Source of the DNA: Methylobacterium sp. 77
Lineage (GTDB): Bacteria > Pseudomonadota > Alphaproteobacteria > Rhizobiales > Beijerinckiaceae
Direction of reading: 5' to 3'
Length of the DNA stretch: 64,000 nucleotides
NCBI RefSeq assembly: GCF_000372825.1
Contig: NZ_KB910516.1
Span: forward strand, 2,388,011-2,452,010
The translations under genes were made by a program, and so were the position numbers. How positions within the stretch are numbered: position 1 is the stretch's first letter; each line of letters opens with the position of its first letter. Of this stretch, positions 1 to 8,910 are shown one piece after another. The notes below the pieces were generated by a model. The model made no database searches and was not told the DNA's origin. It saw only the letters and a list, made by a program, of their open reading frames with translations.

Positions 1-83
1 TCGGAAGTCGTTCGAGAATTGACCTCCTCCCCCGGACCGACGTCATCGATCGTTCGCCAATCCCTTTCAGACGGACACCGCAC

Positions 84-854
84 ATGCATATCGAAGCGTC
101 CAGCCTCGCGGATCAGCCGGGCATCCGGCACGCCTTCTTCACCCGTCTCGGCGGCGTCTCGGACGGGCTCTATGACAGCCTGAACGGCGGGTTGGGCTCG
201 AATGACGAAGCCGGCAACGTGGCCGAGAACCGGCGTCGCATGACCGAGCATCTCGGCGTCGCCCCGGACCGTCTCGTGAGCCTGTATCAGGTCCATTCGG
301 CCGAGGTCGCCATCATCGATGGCCCCATGGCCCTCGCCGATCGCCCGCGTGCCGACGCCATGGTGACGCGCGTGCCGAACCTCGCGCTGGGCATCGCCAC
401 GGCCGATTGCGGCCCGATCCTGTTCGCCGACCCGGTCGCCCGCGTGATCGGCGCCGCCCATGCCGGATGGAAAGGCGCCCTCACCGGCGTGGTGGCCGCC
501 ACGGTCGAGGCGATGGTGAGCCTCGGTTCGGCACGCGAGAACATCGTCGCCGTGTTGGGACCGACGATCTCGCAGGCCGCCTACGAGGTCGGCGACGATT
601 TCCGGGCACGTTTTTCCGCGGACGTACCGGGCTCGGACATCTATTTCGCCACGGGCGAGCGCGACGGCCACGCTCAGTTCGATCTGCCGGCCTTCATCGC
701 GCGGAGATTGCGAGACGCCGGGATCGCCAACGCTTCGGCCCTCGGCCTGTGCACCTATTCCGATGCCGAGCGCTTCTACAGCTTCAGACGCACCACCCAT
801 CGCGGGGAGGCCGATTACGGACGACTGATCTCCGCCATCGCCCTCGCTGACTAG
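84..854 (+). CDS. pgeF: Peptidoglycan editing factor PgeF (YfiH/multicopper polyphenol oxidoreductase family)
   Basis: A 256-residue protein of the PgeF/YfiH fold. It shows the family's metal/catalytic triad: His71 in QVHS, Cys109 in TADCGP and His126 in AHAGWKG. Characterised members are cytoplasmic enzymes that remove wrongly incorporated L-Ser from the peptidoglycan precursor UDP-MurNAc; some show purine nucleoside or laccase-like activity. The length is normal and no signal peptide is visible. The ATG at 84 gives the family N-terminus. In related bacteria this gene often follows lgt and a methyltransferase gene, but the 83 bases upstream are too short to show that. The family assignment is firm; the exact substrate is inferred. 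Confidence 0.93.
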   Translation: MHIEASSLADQPGIRHAFFTRLGGVSDGLYDSLNGGLGSNDEAGNVAENRRRMTEHLGVAPDRLVSLYQVHSAEVAIIDGPMALADRPRADAMVTRVPNLALGIATADCGPILFADPVARVIGAAHAGWKGALTGVVAATVEAMVSLGSARENIVAVLGPTISQAAYEVGDDFRARFSADVPGSDIYFATGERDGHAQFDLPAFIARRLRDAGIANASALGLCTYSDAERFYSFRRTTHRGEADYGRLISAIALAD

Positions 855-1110
855 GAGAGTTTCGACTCGACCAGTGGGTGCGTCAATCTGCCATCGCCGG
901 GCGGGCGTAAATCGCGGGGCCTTAGGTGAACCTTAGCCGTTCTGCGGTGTTTTCGACTCGCGTTACCTCTAGCGAGGTGATCGCTGCCACAAAGGGGCCG
1001 TGTTCGACACAAGCGGCGTGGTTGCGATGCAACAGCTTCCTAACGGTTGCTGTTATATAGACGGGGAACTGCGCAGGACCGGTCCAAAAAAACCGGCCGC
1101 GCTAACGAGT

Positions 1111-1116
1111 AGAGGA
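1111..1116 (+). promoter_or_regulatory. Ribosome binding site of the outer-membrane protein gene
   Basis: AGAGGA lies seven bases before the ATG at 1124. It supports this start over the overlapping upstream open frame, which has no protein-like composition. Confidence 0.6.
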
Positions 1117-1123
1117 CCAGACC

Positions 1124-1951
1124 ATGACATCCTTCCTTCGGGGCACCACCGCCCTCGCCGGCATCCTGATCGCCGGCTCCGCTTTCGCTGCCGATCTTCC
1201 GCGCCGCGCTGCCCCGCCGATCTTCGTGCCGGTGCCGGTGTTCACCTGGACGGGCGCTTACTTCGGTATCAACGCCGGCTACGGCTTCGATGCCGGCAGC
1301 AACAGCGACCGCTACAACCTGCCCACCGGCTCCGTGCTGAACTCGGGCGGCACCAACGGCGTGCTCGTCTCGAACAACAACAACAGCCTCGAAGGCTTCA
1401 CCGGCGGTGGCCAGGTCGGCTACAACTACCAGTTCACCCCGGGTTCGGGTGTGGTCGTCGGTATCGAAGCTGACGCCCAGTACACCGACTTCGGCAACAA
1501 GAGCCGCGCTGGCACCTACACCTTCACCGGCACCCCCGGCGCCGCCTTCTCGGCTCCCGCCGCCACGGCTCTCCTGCCGGGCAACGAGATGAACTTCTTC
1601 GGCACCGTTCGCGGCCGTATCGGTTACGCCTTCGACCGCACCCTCGTGTACGGCACCGGCGGCTTCGCCTACGGCGACGGCGGTTCGGGCAGCAGCGATT
1701 TCCGCACCGGCTACGCTGCCGGCGGTGGTATCGAATACGCTCTCCCCACCGACTCGTTCTTCAACTTCTTCAAGTCCTCGGCCGTCACCCTGAAGGTCGA
1801 AGGCCTGTACGTGAACCTCGAGCAGGACGGCCGCGGCGCCCGTTCGGTGTTCAACCCCGCCACCAACGTCATCGCGCTCAGCCCCTCGGCTCGCGAGACC
1901 GAGTTCGCCGTCGTCCGCGCCGGCCTGAACTACAAGTTCGGCTCGTACTAG
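1124..1951 (+). CDS. Outer-membrane beta-barrel protein, Omp25/RopB-type
   Basis: A 275-residue exported protein. A Sec signal peptide covers about residues 1-22 and ends in SAFA before ADLPRRAAP, the usual mature start of rhizobial RopB/Omp25-like proteins. The rest is rich in Gly, aromatic residues and alternating polar and hydrophobic strands (TWTGAYFGINAGYGF, VRGRIGYAFDRTLVYGTGGFAY). It ends in LNYKFGSY, with an aromatic terminal residue as expected for BAM-dependent insertion. It is probably a small 8-strand barrel with a structural role. It has a clear AGAGGA ribosome site and a strong terminator right after it, so it is probably a highly expressed single gene. The family is clear; a specific function is not. 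Confidence 0.88.
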   Translation: MTSFLRGTTALAGILIAGSAFAADLPRRAAPPIFVPVPVFTWTGAYFGINAGYGFDAGSNSDRYNLPTGSVLNSGGTNGVLVSNNNNSLEGFTGGGQVGYNYQFTPGSGVVVGIEADAQYTDFGNKSRAGTYTFTGTPGAAFSAPAATALLPGNEMNFFGTVRGRIGYAFDRTLVYGTGGFAYGDGGSGSSDFRTGYAAGGGIEYALPTDSFFNFFKSSAVTLKVEGLYVNLEQDGRGARSVFNPATNVIALSPSARETEFAVVRAGLNYKFGSY

Positions 1952-2000
1952 GCCTTATCCAACCCGGTCTTCGCTCAAGGGCGGAGACCACGGTTTTCGA

Positions 2001-2035
2001 AAGAGAGTCCGGCCGAAAGGCCGGGCTCTTTTTTC
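2001..2035 (+). terminator. Rho-independent terminator after the outer-membrane protein gene
   Basis: A stem with CCGGCC/GGCCGG at its core, extended outward by GAGT/GCTC-type pairs, with a GAAA tetraloop and then six or more T. It begins about 50 bases after the stop codon. Confidence 0.85.
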
Positions 2036-2222
2036 TTGTGGCGGAAGCACTTGTCGCGCCCGGGCCTGCAACCTGTCCGAAATTTCATGCGCCGCGCCGA
2101 GCCGGCGTGCATCCGTAACGGCGAAGTTCGCGTTGCCCCCCTGACAAAGCCTAGGGCGCCACCCCATCTCGAAGGCGCCGAAGCGGCATTGGCCCGCAGG
2201 CTTCTTTCAGGAGGACGACCCC

Positions 2223-2930
2223 ATGAACAGCGAAGAACGCGAGGTCATCGGCGGCATTTTCCAGCGTCTGGAGCAGGCTGCGAGCCAGCCCCGCGACGCC
2301 GATGCCGAGCGCTTCATCGCGGACAGGCTCCGCGCCCAGCCCTACGCGCCCTATGCGATGGCGCAGCTGATCTACGTGCAGGAAGAGGCGATCAAGAGCC
2401 TGAACGATCAGCTCGAACAGGCGCGCCAGGCGTCCCAGCAGCCGCAGGGCGGCGGCGGCTTCCTGTCGAGCATCTTCGGCGGCGGTTCGCGCCCGCAGGA
2501 GCCGCAGCGTCCGGCCGGTCAGCCCTGGGGCAACCAGGGCGGTCCGCAGCAGGGCTACGGTCAGCAACAGGGCTACGGCCAGCAGCAGGGCTATGGCGGA
2601 CCGCAGCAGGGTGGACCCTGGGCCGGTCAGCAGGCTGCCCCCGCGCGCGGCGGCGGGTTCCTCGCCACCGCGCTTCCGATGGCGGCCGGTGCCGCGGGCG
2701 GCATGCTGCTCGGCAGTGCCCTGTCGAACGCGTTCGCGGGTGGTCATTCCGCCCTGGGCAGCGCGGCGGCGGCCGGGCTTCCGGGAGCCGACAGCGCGGC
2801 GTCGGGTAACGAGGATCTCGGCTCCGCCCTCGGCGGCGGCAACGACTTCCAGGACGCGTCGTTCGACAACGATACCGGCGGTGATTTCGGTGGCGATCTC
2901 GGCGGTGGCGGCGACGACGACTGGGTCTGA
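2223..2930 (+). CDS. DUF2076 domain-containing protein
   Basis: A 235-residue protein of the DUF2076 family. The first ~80 residues are helical and charged (MNSEEREVIGGIFQRLEQA and a later QEEAIKSLNDQLEQARQ that could form a coiled coil). A low-complexity stretch with QQQGYG repeats follows around residues 105-125. Next is a Gly/Ala-rich segment (PMAAGAAGGMLLGSALSNA) that could associate with a membrane, and then an acidic, Gly-rich tail ending DDDDWV. No Sec signal peptide is evident. AGGAGG at 2210-2215, seven bases before the ATG, makes the start certain. Function is unknown. It stands alone between two terminators. Confidence 0.82.
   Translation: MNSEEREVIGGIFQRLEQAASQPRDADAERFIADRLRAQPYAPYAMAQLIYVQEEAIKSLNDQLEQARQASQQPQGGGGFLSSIFGGGSRPQEPQRPAGQPWGNQGGPQQGYGQQQGYGQQQGYGGPQQGGPWAGQQAAPARGGGFLATALPMAAGAAGGMLLGSALSNAFAGGHSALGSAAAAGLPGADSAASGNEDLGSALGGGNDFQDASFDNDTGGDFGGDLGGGGDDDWV
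2541..2606 (+). repeat. 18-bp in-frame repeat coding for QQQGYG
   Basis: Three or more imperfect copies of a unit reading CAGCAGGGCTACGGC and variants lie inside the DUF2076 gene. They encode a Gln/Gly/Tyr low-complexity linker. Copy number could vary between strains by slippage. Confidence 0.7.
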
Positions 2931-2976
2931 GTTTCGGCATCACGCGTCTGTGCGCGTGAAGCCTCGGTGACGATCG

Positions 2977-3016
2977 AAGGCCCGGCGCGCGTCCTGCGCG
3001 CCGGGCCTTTCTCTTG
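2977..3016 (+). terminator. Terminator between the DUF2076 gene and the convergent L,D-transpeptidase gene
   Basis: A perfect 14-bp stem, AAGGCCCGGCGCGC pairing with GCGCGCCGGGCCTT around a five-base loop, followed by TTTCTCTT. It may work in both directions because the next gene is convergent. Confidence 0.8.
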
Positions 3017-3080
3017 CGGATATTTCACTCTTGCGGATGTCTCGCAGACTTCCCGCAGAGCGATGCGGGATGGGCCGAAG

Positions 3081-3878
3081 CTACAGGACTTCGACCTTCG
3101 TCCCCACCGGGGTCCGCTCGTACAGGTCGATCACGTCCTCGTTCATCATCCGGATGCAGCCGGACGAAACCGATTGGCCGATCGTATGCGGCTCGTTGGT
3201 GCCGTGGATGCGATACAGCGACGAGCCGAGATAGAGCGCTCGCGCCCCGAGGGGGTTTGCCGGCCCGCCGGCCATGTGACGCGGCAGGTCGGGGCGGCGC
3301 TGCAGCATCTCCGCCGGAGGCGTCCAGTCCGGCCATTCGCGCTTCTGGCTAATCGTCTTCATCCCCGACCAGGCGAAACCCGGACGGCCGACACCGATCC
3401 CGTACCGGATCGCCTGTCCCCCGCTCTGGACGAGGTAGAGGAACTTCGTCTGGGTATCGATGACGATGGAGCCCGGCCTCTGGCGGCCATCGTAGGCGAC
3501 GACCTGGCGTGCGAAGCGCGGATCGGGTGAGCGCTCGATCACGGCGGCCTGCATTTCCGGTGCGGGCTGCGACGGCAGGGCGGCGAGCCGCGTCCGCACG
3601 GGCTGGGCATAGGGATCCGCGACGGGAACGCGGTCGCCGGAGGACAGCATCTGCGGCATCGGCTGGCCGCCGTAACCAGTGGCGGCCGGGTGGCGCGGCA
3701 ACACGCCATCGTCGGCCAGACCGGACCGCATCGCGCGCGGTGGCGTACCGTTGCCCGTCACCAGAAACTCGATGAAACCGCCGCCATAGCGGCCGGAGGC
3801 CGTCTGGGCCTGTGCGGTTCCTGCCGTCGTCGCCGCCAGGCAGGCAAAGGCGACGCACCACTCCATACGCTTCAACAC
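3081..3878 (-). CDS. L,D-transpeptidase (YkuD domain), exported
   Basis: A 265-residue exported protein. The signal peptide covers about residues 1-25 (ending GTAQAQ). A low-complexity linker follows, and then a C-terminal YkuD catalytic domain with HGTNEPHTIG and SSGCIRMMNEDV, which supply the catalytic His and Cys. Such enzymes make 3-3 peptide crosslinks in periplasmic peptidoglycan or attach outer-membrane proteins to it. The domain has the usual end (VGTKVEVL). It is transcribed alone and converges on the DUF2076 gene. It is the first of two L,D-transpeptidases in the window and is much shorter than the one at 48880-50178. Confidence 0.9.
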   Translation of the reverse strand: MLKRMEWCVAFACLAATTAGTAQAQTASGRYGGGFIEFLVTGNGTPPRAMRSGLADDGVLPRHPAATGYGGQPMPQMLSSGDRVPVADPYAQPVRTRLAALPSQPAPEMQAAVIERSPDPRFARQVVAYDGRQRPGSIVIDTQTKFLYLVQSGGQAIRYGIGVGRPGFAWSGMKTISQKREWPDWTPPAEMLQRRPDLPRHMAGGPANPLGARALYLGSSLYRIHGTNEPHTIGQSVSSGCIRMMNEDVIDLYERTPVGTKVEVL

Positions 3879-4243
3879 GCGACACTCCAGGCCCAGCCGA
3901 TCTCGCCCAAAGGCTGGCCGTGGACGACGAGAATCGCGTGAAAAAACGTGGTGAATCGTTCAGTTCGCCGCCGCCCTGCCGAGGCATTCGAAGAACAGCA
4001 TGAATCGTCGGTAAAAAGCGGGCCCGGCCTTTGATCTGTTGAAGAAATGGCAACCACTTTGTCGGATGGTGGTTCGAGGCGTCTCGTGTCGGGAAATGCG
4101 TCGCTCCTCGAGGTGGCGGTGCCCGTGACAGGTTTGCCCCGTCTCCGACTTCGCGACCGCCTACCGAGTTTTGCCTTTACCAAGTCCCACCTCGATTAAG
4201 TCCTCGCCTCGACCAAGTCACTCCTGCCGGCTGATCATCCCCG
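3879..4243. other. Divergent intergenic region between an L,D-transpeptidase gene and cheZ
   Basis: About 365 bases without a credible gene; it must hold both promoters. A 17-base imperfect tandem repeat (CTCGATTAAGTCCTCGC at 4191-4207 and a diverged copy at 4208-4224) sits just upstream of cheZ. No promoter can be assigned with confidence. Confidence 0.5.
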
Positions 4244-4975
4244 ATGAACATGAAGCGCTACCGCATCGAAGACAGCCTCGGTTTGGCAAGCGTGCGGCCG
4301 GTCGCGGAGGCCGCGCCGGGAGCCGAACGCTCCGGCGTCGATGCCGTGAAACTCGACGAGATCCTCTCGGCGATCCAGGATCTCCGCCGCGTCACCCAGA
4401 CGAGCACAGTGGAAACCATCGACGCCTGCCGCAAGGAGCTCAACGAGGCCTTCGCCATGCGCTCCGAGCTCGACGTGATGAAGGGCGCGATCACCCGTAC
4501 CAAGCAGGAGATCGCGACGCTCTATCACTCGGAAAACACCGGCAAGGGGATGAAGCGCGTCGCCGGCGAACTCGATGCGGTGGTGGAATCGACCGAGCAG
4601 GCCACCAGCGCGATCCTCGGCGCCCTCGAGGAGATCGAGACGAATGCCGGCGCGCTGCGTGCCATGCGGATCGCCGCCGGTCGCGACAACATCGACACGA
4701 TCCTCGAACGCGTCATCGTCGCTTACGAAGCCTGCAACTTTCAGGATCTGACCGGCCAGCGCATCAACAAGATCGTCGGGGTGCTGAAATTCATCGAGGA
4801 GCACCTGGACCGGATGATCGAAGCCTGGGGCGGCCTCGATACGTTCAGCGAAATCCTCGGTGTCGTGCCGCAGGGGCCGAATATCGACGACGAGAGCTCG
4901 CTCCTCAACGGACCGAAGCTCGATAACGACCCGGGCCATGTTGACCAGGGCGATATCGACGCGCTGTTCGACTAG
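4244..4975 (+). CDS. cheZ: Protein phosphatase CheZ family
   Basis: A 243-residue, mostly helical cytoplasmic protein. The conserved CheZ active-site segment is visible as YEACNFQDLTGQRINKI, where the Gln of QDLTGQR is the expected catalytic glutamine for CheY-P dephosphorylation. The C-terminus ends in DIDALFD, matching the CheY-binding tail seen in this family. A long central helix (about residues 70-150) fits the four-helix dimer. No other chemotaxis gene is nearby, so it would act in trans on CheY made elsewhere. The ATG at 4244 is followed by another at 4250; either could be used. Confidence 0.88.
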   Translation: MNMKRYRIEDSLGLASVRPVAEAAPGAERSGVDAVKLDEILSAIQDLRRVTQTSTVETIDACRKELNEAFAMRSELDVMKGAITRTKQEIATLYHSENTGKGMKRVAGELDAVVESTEQATSAILGALEEIETNAGALRAMRIAAGRDNIDTILERVIVAYEACNFQDLTGQRINKIVGVLKFIEEHLDRMIEAWGGLDTFSEILGVVPQGPNIDDESSLLNGPKLDNDPGHVDQGDIDALFD

Positions 4976-5120
4976 CATCCGATCCCGTCTCGACCGATCG
5001 TCCGGACACGAGAGATCGGCCGGGCGGACGCTGCCGCGACAACGTTTCGCTCTATCCGGAACGGTGAAGGAGTTCGGGCGGCCCCTTCCCTCGCAAATGC
5101 GCGGCGCTTAAGTCTCGCGC

Positions 5121-7202
5121 ATGAGCCGCCAGCCCGCGAAAGACACGCCTTCCCAGCGAGACTCGTCGTCCAAGGCGGATTCGCCTTCGAGGGGCGACAT
5201 GCCGCCCGATACGTTCGACGAGCGCGAGGATGCGGAGGAGGCCCTCGAGCATAGCGACGACGGGCCGGAGATCGATTTCGATTTCGAGGACGGTGCGGTC
5301 AAGGCCGGCACCGAGATCATCCGGCGCTTCTGGTCCACGCTGCCGTCGGGACCGGGCGTCTACCGGATGTTCGACGAGAAGGGCGATGTCCTCTACGTCG
5401 GCAAGGCCAAGAACCTCAAAGCCAGGGTCGGCTCCTACGCCCGCGGGCAGGCGCATTCCAACCGCATCGCCCGGATGATCTCGCAGACGGCGGCGATGGA
5501 ATTCGTCACCACCGCCACCGAGACCGAGGCCCTGCTGCTGGAGGCCAACCTCATCAAGCAGCTGAAGCCGCGCTTCAACGTGCTGATGCGGGACGACAAG
5601 TCGTTTCCCTACATCCTGGTCACCGGGGATTCCGAAGCGCCGCAGATCGTCAAGCATCGCGGCGCGAGGCGACGCAAAGGCAGCTATTACGGCCCCTTCG
5701 CCACCGTCTGGGCGGTGAATCGCACCGTCAACGCGCTTCAGCGCGCCTTCCTGCTGCGCACCTGCACCGACAGCTATTACGAGAACCGCACCCGGCCCTG
5801 CCTGCTCTTTCAGATCAAGCGCTGCGCCGGCCCCTGCACCGGCGAGATCGGCCTGCCCGAATATCAGGCCCTCGCCGAGAACGCGAAGGGCTTCCTCGCC
5901 GGCAAGTCCAACGCCGTGAAGGACCGCATGCGCGAGGAGATGCAGGACGCGTCGGAGAAGCTCGAATTCGAGCGCGCCGCGCGTTTCCGCGATCGGATCA
6001 GCGCACTTTCCGCGATCCAGGGGACGCAAGGCGTCAACACCCAGGGGATCGAGGAGGCGGATGTGTTCGCCCTCGACGAGCAGGCCGGCCAGTTCTGCAT
6101 CGAGGTGTTCTTCTTCCGCAACTTCCAGAACTGGGGCAACCGCGCCTACTTCCCCAAGGCCGACCGCTCCATGACGCCGGACGAGGTGCTGGGCTCCTTC
6201 ATTGGCCAGTTCTACGACGACAAGCCGGCCCCTCGGGTCGTCCTCGTCTCGCACGCCATCGAGGATGCGGAACTGGTGGCGGCCGCCCTGTCGAGCCGGG
6301 CCGAGAACCGGGTCGAGGTCCACCAGCCCCAGCGCGGCGAGCGCAAGGCCCTGGTCGATTATGCCCGGCGCAACGCCAAAGAGGCCCTGGCGCGCCGGCT
6401 CGCCGACACCGCGTCGCAGGGCAAGCTCCTCGTCGCCCTGGGACAATCCTTCGGGCTGCCGTCCGCGCCGCGCCGGATCGAGGTCTACGACAACTCGCAC
6501 ATCATGGGCACCAATGCGGTGGGCGGAATGATCGTCGCCGGCCCGGCGGGTTTCGCGAAGACGCATTACCGCACCTTCAACATCAAATCCGAGGAGCTGA
6601 CACCGGGCGACGATTTCGGGATGATGAAGGAGGTGCTGCAGCGCCGCTTCAAGCGCCTCGTTAAGGAGAACCCGCGCGTGCCGACCGGGGCGGCCCCTGA
6701 AGGCGGGGCGCCCGAATTGGCGCCCGAGCCGGATGGCGAGACCATGCCAGCCTGGCCGGATCTCGTCCTCGTCGATGGCGGCAAAGGGCAGCTCGATGCC
6801 GCGCGAACGGCGCTCGAAGAGATCGGCGTCACCGACGTCGCCCTGGTCGGCATCGCCAAGGGGCGCGATCGCGATGCCGGGCGCGAGACCTTCTTCGTGC
6901 CCGGAAAGCCGCCGTTCAAGCTGCCGCCGCGCGATCCCACCCTCTACTTCGTCCAGCGCCTGCGCGACGAGGCCCATCGCTTCGCCATCGGCACGCACCG
7001 GGCGAAGCGCAAGCGCGAGATGATCAGGAACCCCCTCGACGAGATCGCCGGCATCGGCCCGACGCGCAAGCGCGCGCTGCTCCATCATTTCGGGACGGTG
7101 AAGGCGATCCAGCGCGCGTCCCTGCAGGACCTGGCGACGACGCCCGGCGTCAACGCGGCCACCGCGCGGGCGGTGTATGATTTCTTCCAGGCCGGGGGCT
7201 GA
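5121..7202 (+). CDS. uvrC: UvrABC system protein C (excinuclease subunit)
   Basis: A 693-residue protein of the nucleotide excision repair incision nuclease. In order it has an acidic N-terminal extension of about 65 residues, a GIY-YIG 3'-incision domain ([20 protein letters not shown]), a Cys cluster ([13 protein letters not shown]), a UVR motif that binds UvrB ([20 protein letters not shown]), the RNase H-like 5'-incision domain (DNSHIMGT and LVDGGKGQ), and a C-terminal helix-hairpin-helix pair. A Pro/Gly-rich insert (residues ~515-545) breaks the RNase H-like domain, as is common in alphaproteobacteria. The start at 5121 has no obvious ribosome site, so a later start is possible. In relatives, pgsA usually follows directly; here parDE intervenes. 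Confidence 0.97.
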   Translation: MSRQPAKDTPSQRDSSSKADSPSRGDMPPDTFDEREDAEEALEHSDDGPEIDFDFEDGAVKAGTEIIRRFWSTLPSGPGVYRMFDEKGDVLYVGKAKNLKARVGSYARGQAHSNRIARMISQTAAMEFVTTATETEALLLEANLIKQLKPRFNVLMRDDKSFPYILVTGDSEAPQIVKHRGARRRKGSYYGPFATVWAVNRTVNALQRAFLLRTCTDSYYENRTRPCLLFQIKRCAGPCTGEIGLPEYQALAENAKGFLAGKSNAVKDRMREEMQDASEKLEFERAARFRDRISALSAIQGTQGVNTQGIEEADVFALDEQAGQFCIEVFFFRNFQNWGNRAYFPKADRSMTPDEVLGSFIGQFYDDKPAPRVVLVSHAIEDAELVAAALSSRAENRVEVHQPQRGERKALVDYARRNAKEALARRLADTASQGKLLVALGQSFGLPSAPRRIEVYDNSHIMGTNAVGGMIVAGPAGFAKTHYRTFNIKSEELTPGDDFGMMKEVLQRRFKRLVKENPRVPTGAAPEGGAPELAPEPDGETMPAWPDLVLVDGGKGQLDAARTALEEIGVTDVALVGIAKGRDRDAGRETFFVPGKPPFKLPPRDPTLYFVQRLRDEAHRFAIGTHRAKRKREMIRNPLDEIAGIGPTRKRALLHHFGTVKAIQRASLQDLATTPGVNAATARAVYDFFQAGG

Positions 7203-7220
7203 ACGAGGAGGGTTCGGAGA

Positions 7221-7559
7221 TCAGCCCTGGTCCGGGACGGGTTCGTCCTGCGACCCGCGATACAAGGCCTCGTAATCCTTCCCGCCGTAGAAGATGTTGG
7301 TGATGCGGACCCTGTCATCCTCGACTTGGTAGGCGATCACGGCGGAATGCTCGAAGGGCACCGTACGAAGTCCGGCTGCGAGGTCATCGCGCGGGCGTCC
7401 GGCGTGTGGAGCATCTCCGATCCGATCGCAGCGTGCCTTGATTCTACGGACGAACGAGGCCGCAACTGCGGTATTTTCGCTCCATTGACGGACGAGGCGA
7501 AAAATATCTCGGAGATCGTCGAGTGCTTCCGGTCGATACGTGACCGGACGTCTACGCAC
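7221..7559 (-). CDS. parE: Type II toxin, RelE/ParE family
   Basis: A 112-residue basic protein of the RelE/ParE superfamily: YRPEALDDLRDIFRLVRQWSE at the N-terminus, the core APHAGRPRDDL, then VRITNIFYGGKDYE. ParE toxins poison DNA gyrase while related RelE toxins cut mRNA; the sequence favours ParE but does not prove the target. The start is GTG at 7559 and overlaps the end of the antitoxin gene by eight bases, the usual antitoxin-toxin order. The toxin looks intact. The pair sits between uvrC and pgsA, which are normally adjacent, so it was probably inserted by transfer. Confidence 0.87.
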   Translation of the reverse strand: MRRRPVTYRPEALDDLRDIFRLVRQWSENTAVAASFVRRIKARCDRIGDAPHAGRPRDDLAAGLRTVPFEHSAVIAYQVEDDRVRITNIFYGGKDYEALYRGSQDEPVPDQG

Positions 7560-7836
7560 TCGATGTCTCGTTCTCGTGGTCCGTGAACAAGCGCGTGAGT
7601 TGCTGGTCCACGTCCGACGCCGTCAGGTCCTGTCTCGAATCGTCGAGGGACCGTCGAACACGAGCCCGGATCGCGGCGAGCCGCTCTGCATCTTCCAACC
7701 GCTGACGCTGCCAGACCCGAACCGCATCCCGCATGACTTCGCTGGTCGATGCATACTCACCGGCTTCGACACTGTCGCGCACCACCCGAAGGAGGTCGGG
7801 TGTCATGGTGATGCTGATCTTTTCAGCGGGCTGCAT
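7552..7836 (-). CDS. parD: Type II antitoxin, ParD/RHH family
   Basis: A 94-residue protein starting MQPAEKISITMTPDLL, the ParD ribbon-helix-helix pattern, with VEAGEYASTSEVMRDAVRVWQ completing the DNA-binding domain. An acidic, disordered C-terminal half (LTASDVDQQLTRLFTDHE) should wrap the toxin. ParD antitoxins neutralise ParE and repress their own promoter. The ATG at 7836 matches the family start. An in-frame ATG at 7872, with AGGTCGG eight bases ahead of it, would add 12 residues and cannot be excluded. The stop overlaps the toxin start. Confidence 0.88.
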   Translation of the reverse strand: MQPAEKISITMTPDLLRVVRDSVEAGEYASTSEVMRDAVRVWQRQRLEDAERLAAIRARVRRSLDDSRQDLTASDVDQQLTRLFTDHENETSSA

Positions 7837-7996
7837 ATGCGGAAATCCCAGCGTATCGAGGATCGGTAGCATAAAATCCGACCTGCCGCATCCTGGCTGC
7901 GCAGACGCCGTTCCAAGGCGGTAGGGCACCGTGGCAGGATTACAGTTTGCATCATCGCGGTTGACCCCTCCCCCGGCCCATGGTTTCACCGCGTCG

Positions 7997-8596
7997 ATGA
8001 CTGTCCTTCCCATCCGACGCCGATCGCCGGCCTGGACGCTGGCGAACTGCCTGACCTATGGGCGTCTTGTGGCCGTGCCGGTCGTGGTGGCGCTGCTGTT
8101 CTGGCCCGAGGAATATGGCGCGCGGTTCGCGGCGCTCGGCGTGTTCATCGCCGCCGCCATCACCGATTATCTCGACGGCTACGTCGCGCGGACCTACGAC
8201 CAGAGCTCGGCGCTGGGCCGGATGCTCGATCCGATCGCCGACAAGCTCCTCGTCGCCGCCTGCCTGCTGATGCTGGTGGCCGACCAGACGATCCATGGCT
8301 GGAGCCTCTGGGCCGCCATCGTGATCCTGTGCCGGGAGATCCTCGTCTCCGGCCTGCGCGAATATCTGGCGGAGCTGAAGGTCGGCGTTCCGGTAAGCCG
8401 CGTCGCCAAGTGGAAGACCACGCTTCAACTCGTGGCGATCGGCTTCCTCGTGGCCGGCAAGGCGGGCGAATCGATCCTGCCGAACACGATCTGGACCGGG
8501 ACCACCCTGCTCTGGATCGCGGCGGCCCTGACGCTCTACACCGGCTACGACTATATGAGGGCCGGCATCCGGCACGTGATCGACGACCCGCGCTGA
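7997..8596 (+). CDS. pgsA: CDP-diacylglycerol-glycerol-3-phosphate 3-phosphatidyltransferase
   Basis: A 199-residue integral membrane enzyme for phosphatidylglycerol-phosphate synthesis, the first committed step to phosphatidylglycerol and cardiolipin. The CDP-alcohol phosphotransferase signature DG-x2-AR-x8-G-x3-D-x3-D is present in DYLDGYVARTYDQSSALGR followed by MLDPIADK. Several hydrophobic helices cover the length. The ATG at 7997 gives the family start (MTVLPIRRRSPAWTLANCLTYGR); the 22 codons open upstream do not resemble the family. It probably forms a transcription unit with moaD 31 bases downstream. Confidence 0.94.
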   Translation: MTVLPIRRRSPAWTLANCLTYGRLVAVPVVVALLFWPEEYGARFAALGVFIAAAITDYLDGYVARTYDQSSALGRMLDPIADKLLVAACLLMLVADQTIHGWSLWAAIVILCREILVSGLREYLAELKVGVPVSRVAKWKTTLQLVAIGFLVAGKAGESILPNTIWTGTTLLWIAAALTLYTGYDYMRAGIRHVIDDPR

Positions 8597-8627
8597 TCCG
8601 CTGACGCCGTATCCGGAAAGGCAGACG

Positions 8628-8879
8628 ATGAAGCTCGTGTATTTCGCCTGGGTGCGCGAACGCATCGGCAAGGCCGAGGAAATCGTGAGCCCGCCCGCCG
8701 GGATCGACACCGTGGCCGATCTCGTCGGCTGGCTCAGCGCGCGCGGCGAAGAATATGCATACGCGTTCGAGAATGCCGGCATCGTGCGCGCGGCCATCGA
8801 CCGGGTCCACGCCAAGCCGGATGCCGCGATTGCCGGGGCGGCGGAGATCGCGTTCTTCCCGCCGATGACCGGTGGCTGA
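8628..8879 (+). CDS. moaD: Molybdopterin synthase sulfur carrier subunit MoaD
   Basis: An 83-residue ubiquitin-like protein ending in the essential Gly-Gly (FFPPMTGG). Its C-terminal thiocarboxylate donates sulfur to precursor Z in molybdenum-cofactor synthesis, working with MoaE. The beta-grasp pattern is visible (MKLVYFAWVRERIGKAEEIV at the start). An AGGCAGACG ribosome site precedes the ATG. In related genomes moaE usually follows; here the next gene is a GNAT acetyltransferase and moaE is absent from the window. Confidence 0.92.
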   Translation: MKLVYFAWVRERIGKAEEIVSPPAGIDTVADLVGWLSARGEEYAYAFENAGIVRAAIDRVHAKPDAAIAGAAEIAFFPPMTGG

Positions 8880-8910
8880 GCCATCGGCTCGGCATGTCTC
8901 GAGGACGCGG

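Noticed and set aside
5052..7088. A 678-codon open frame on the minus strand opposite uvrC
   Set aside because: It has no family motifs, is rich in Arg/Leu/Ala/Gly/Asp/Glu as expected for the complement of high-GC coding DNA, and lies wholly over a certain gene. The same applies to long frames opposite amtB (17710-19353), the DUF4159 gene (37539-39800) and the first yejA gene (29428-31692).
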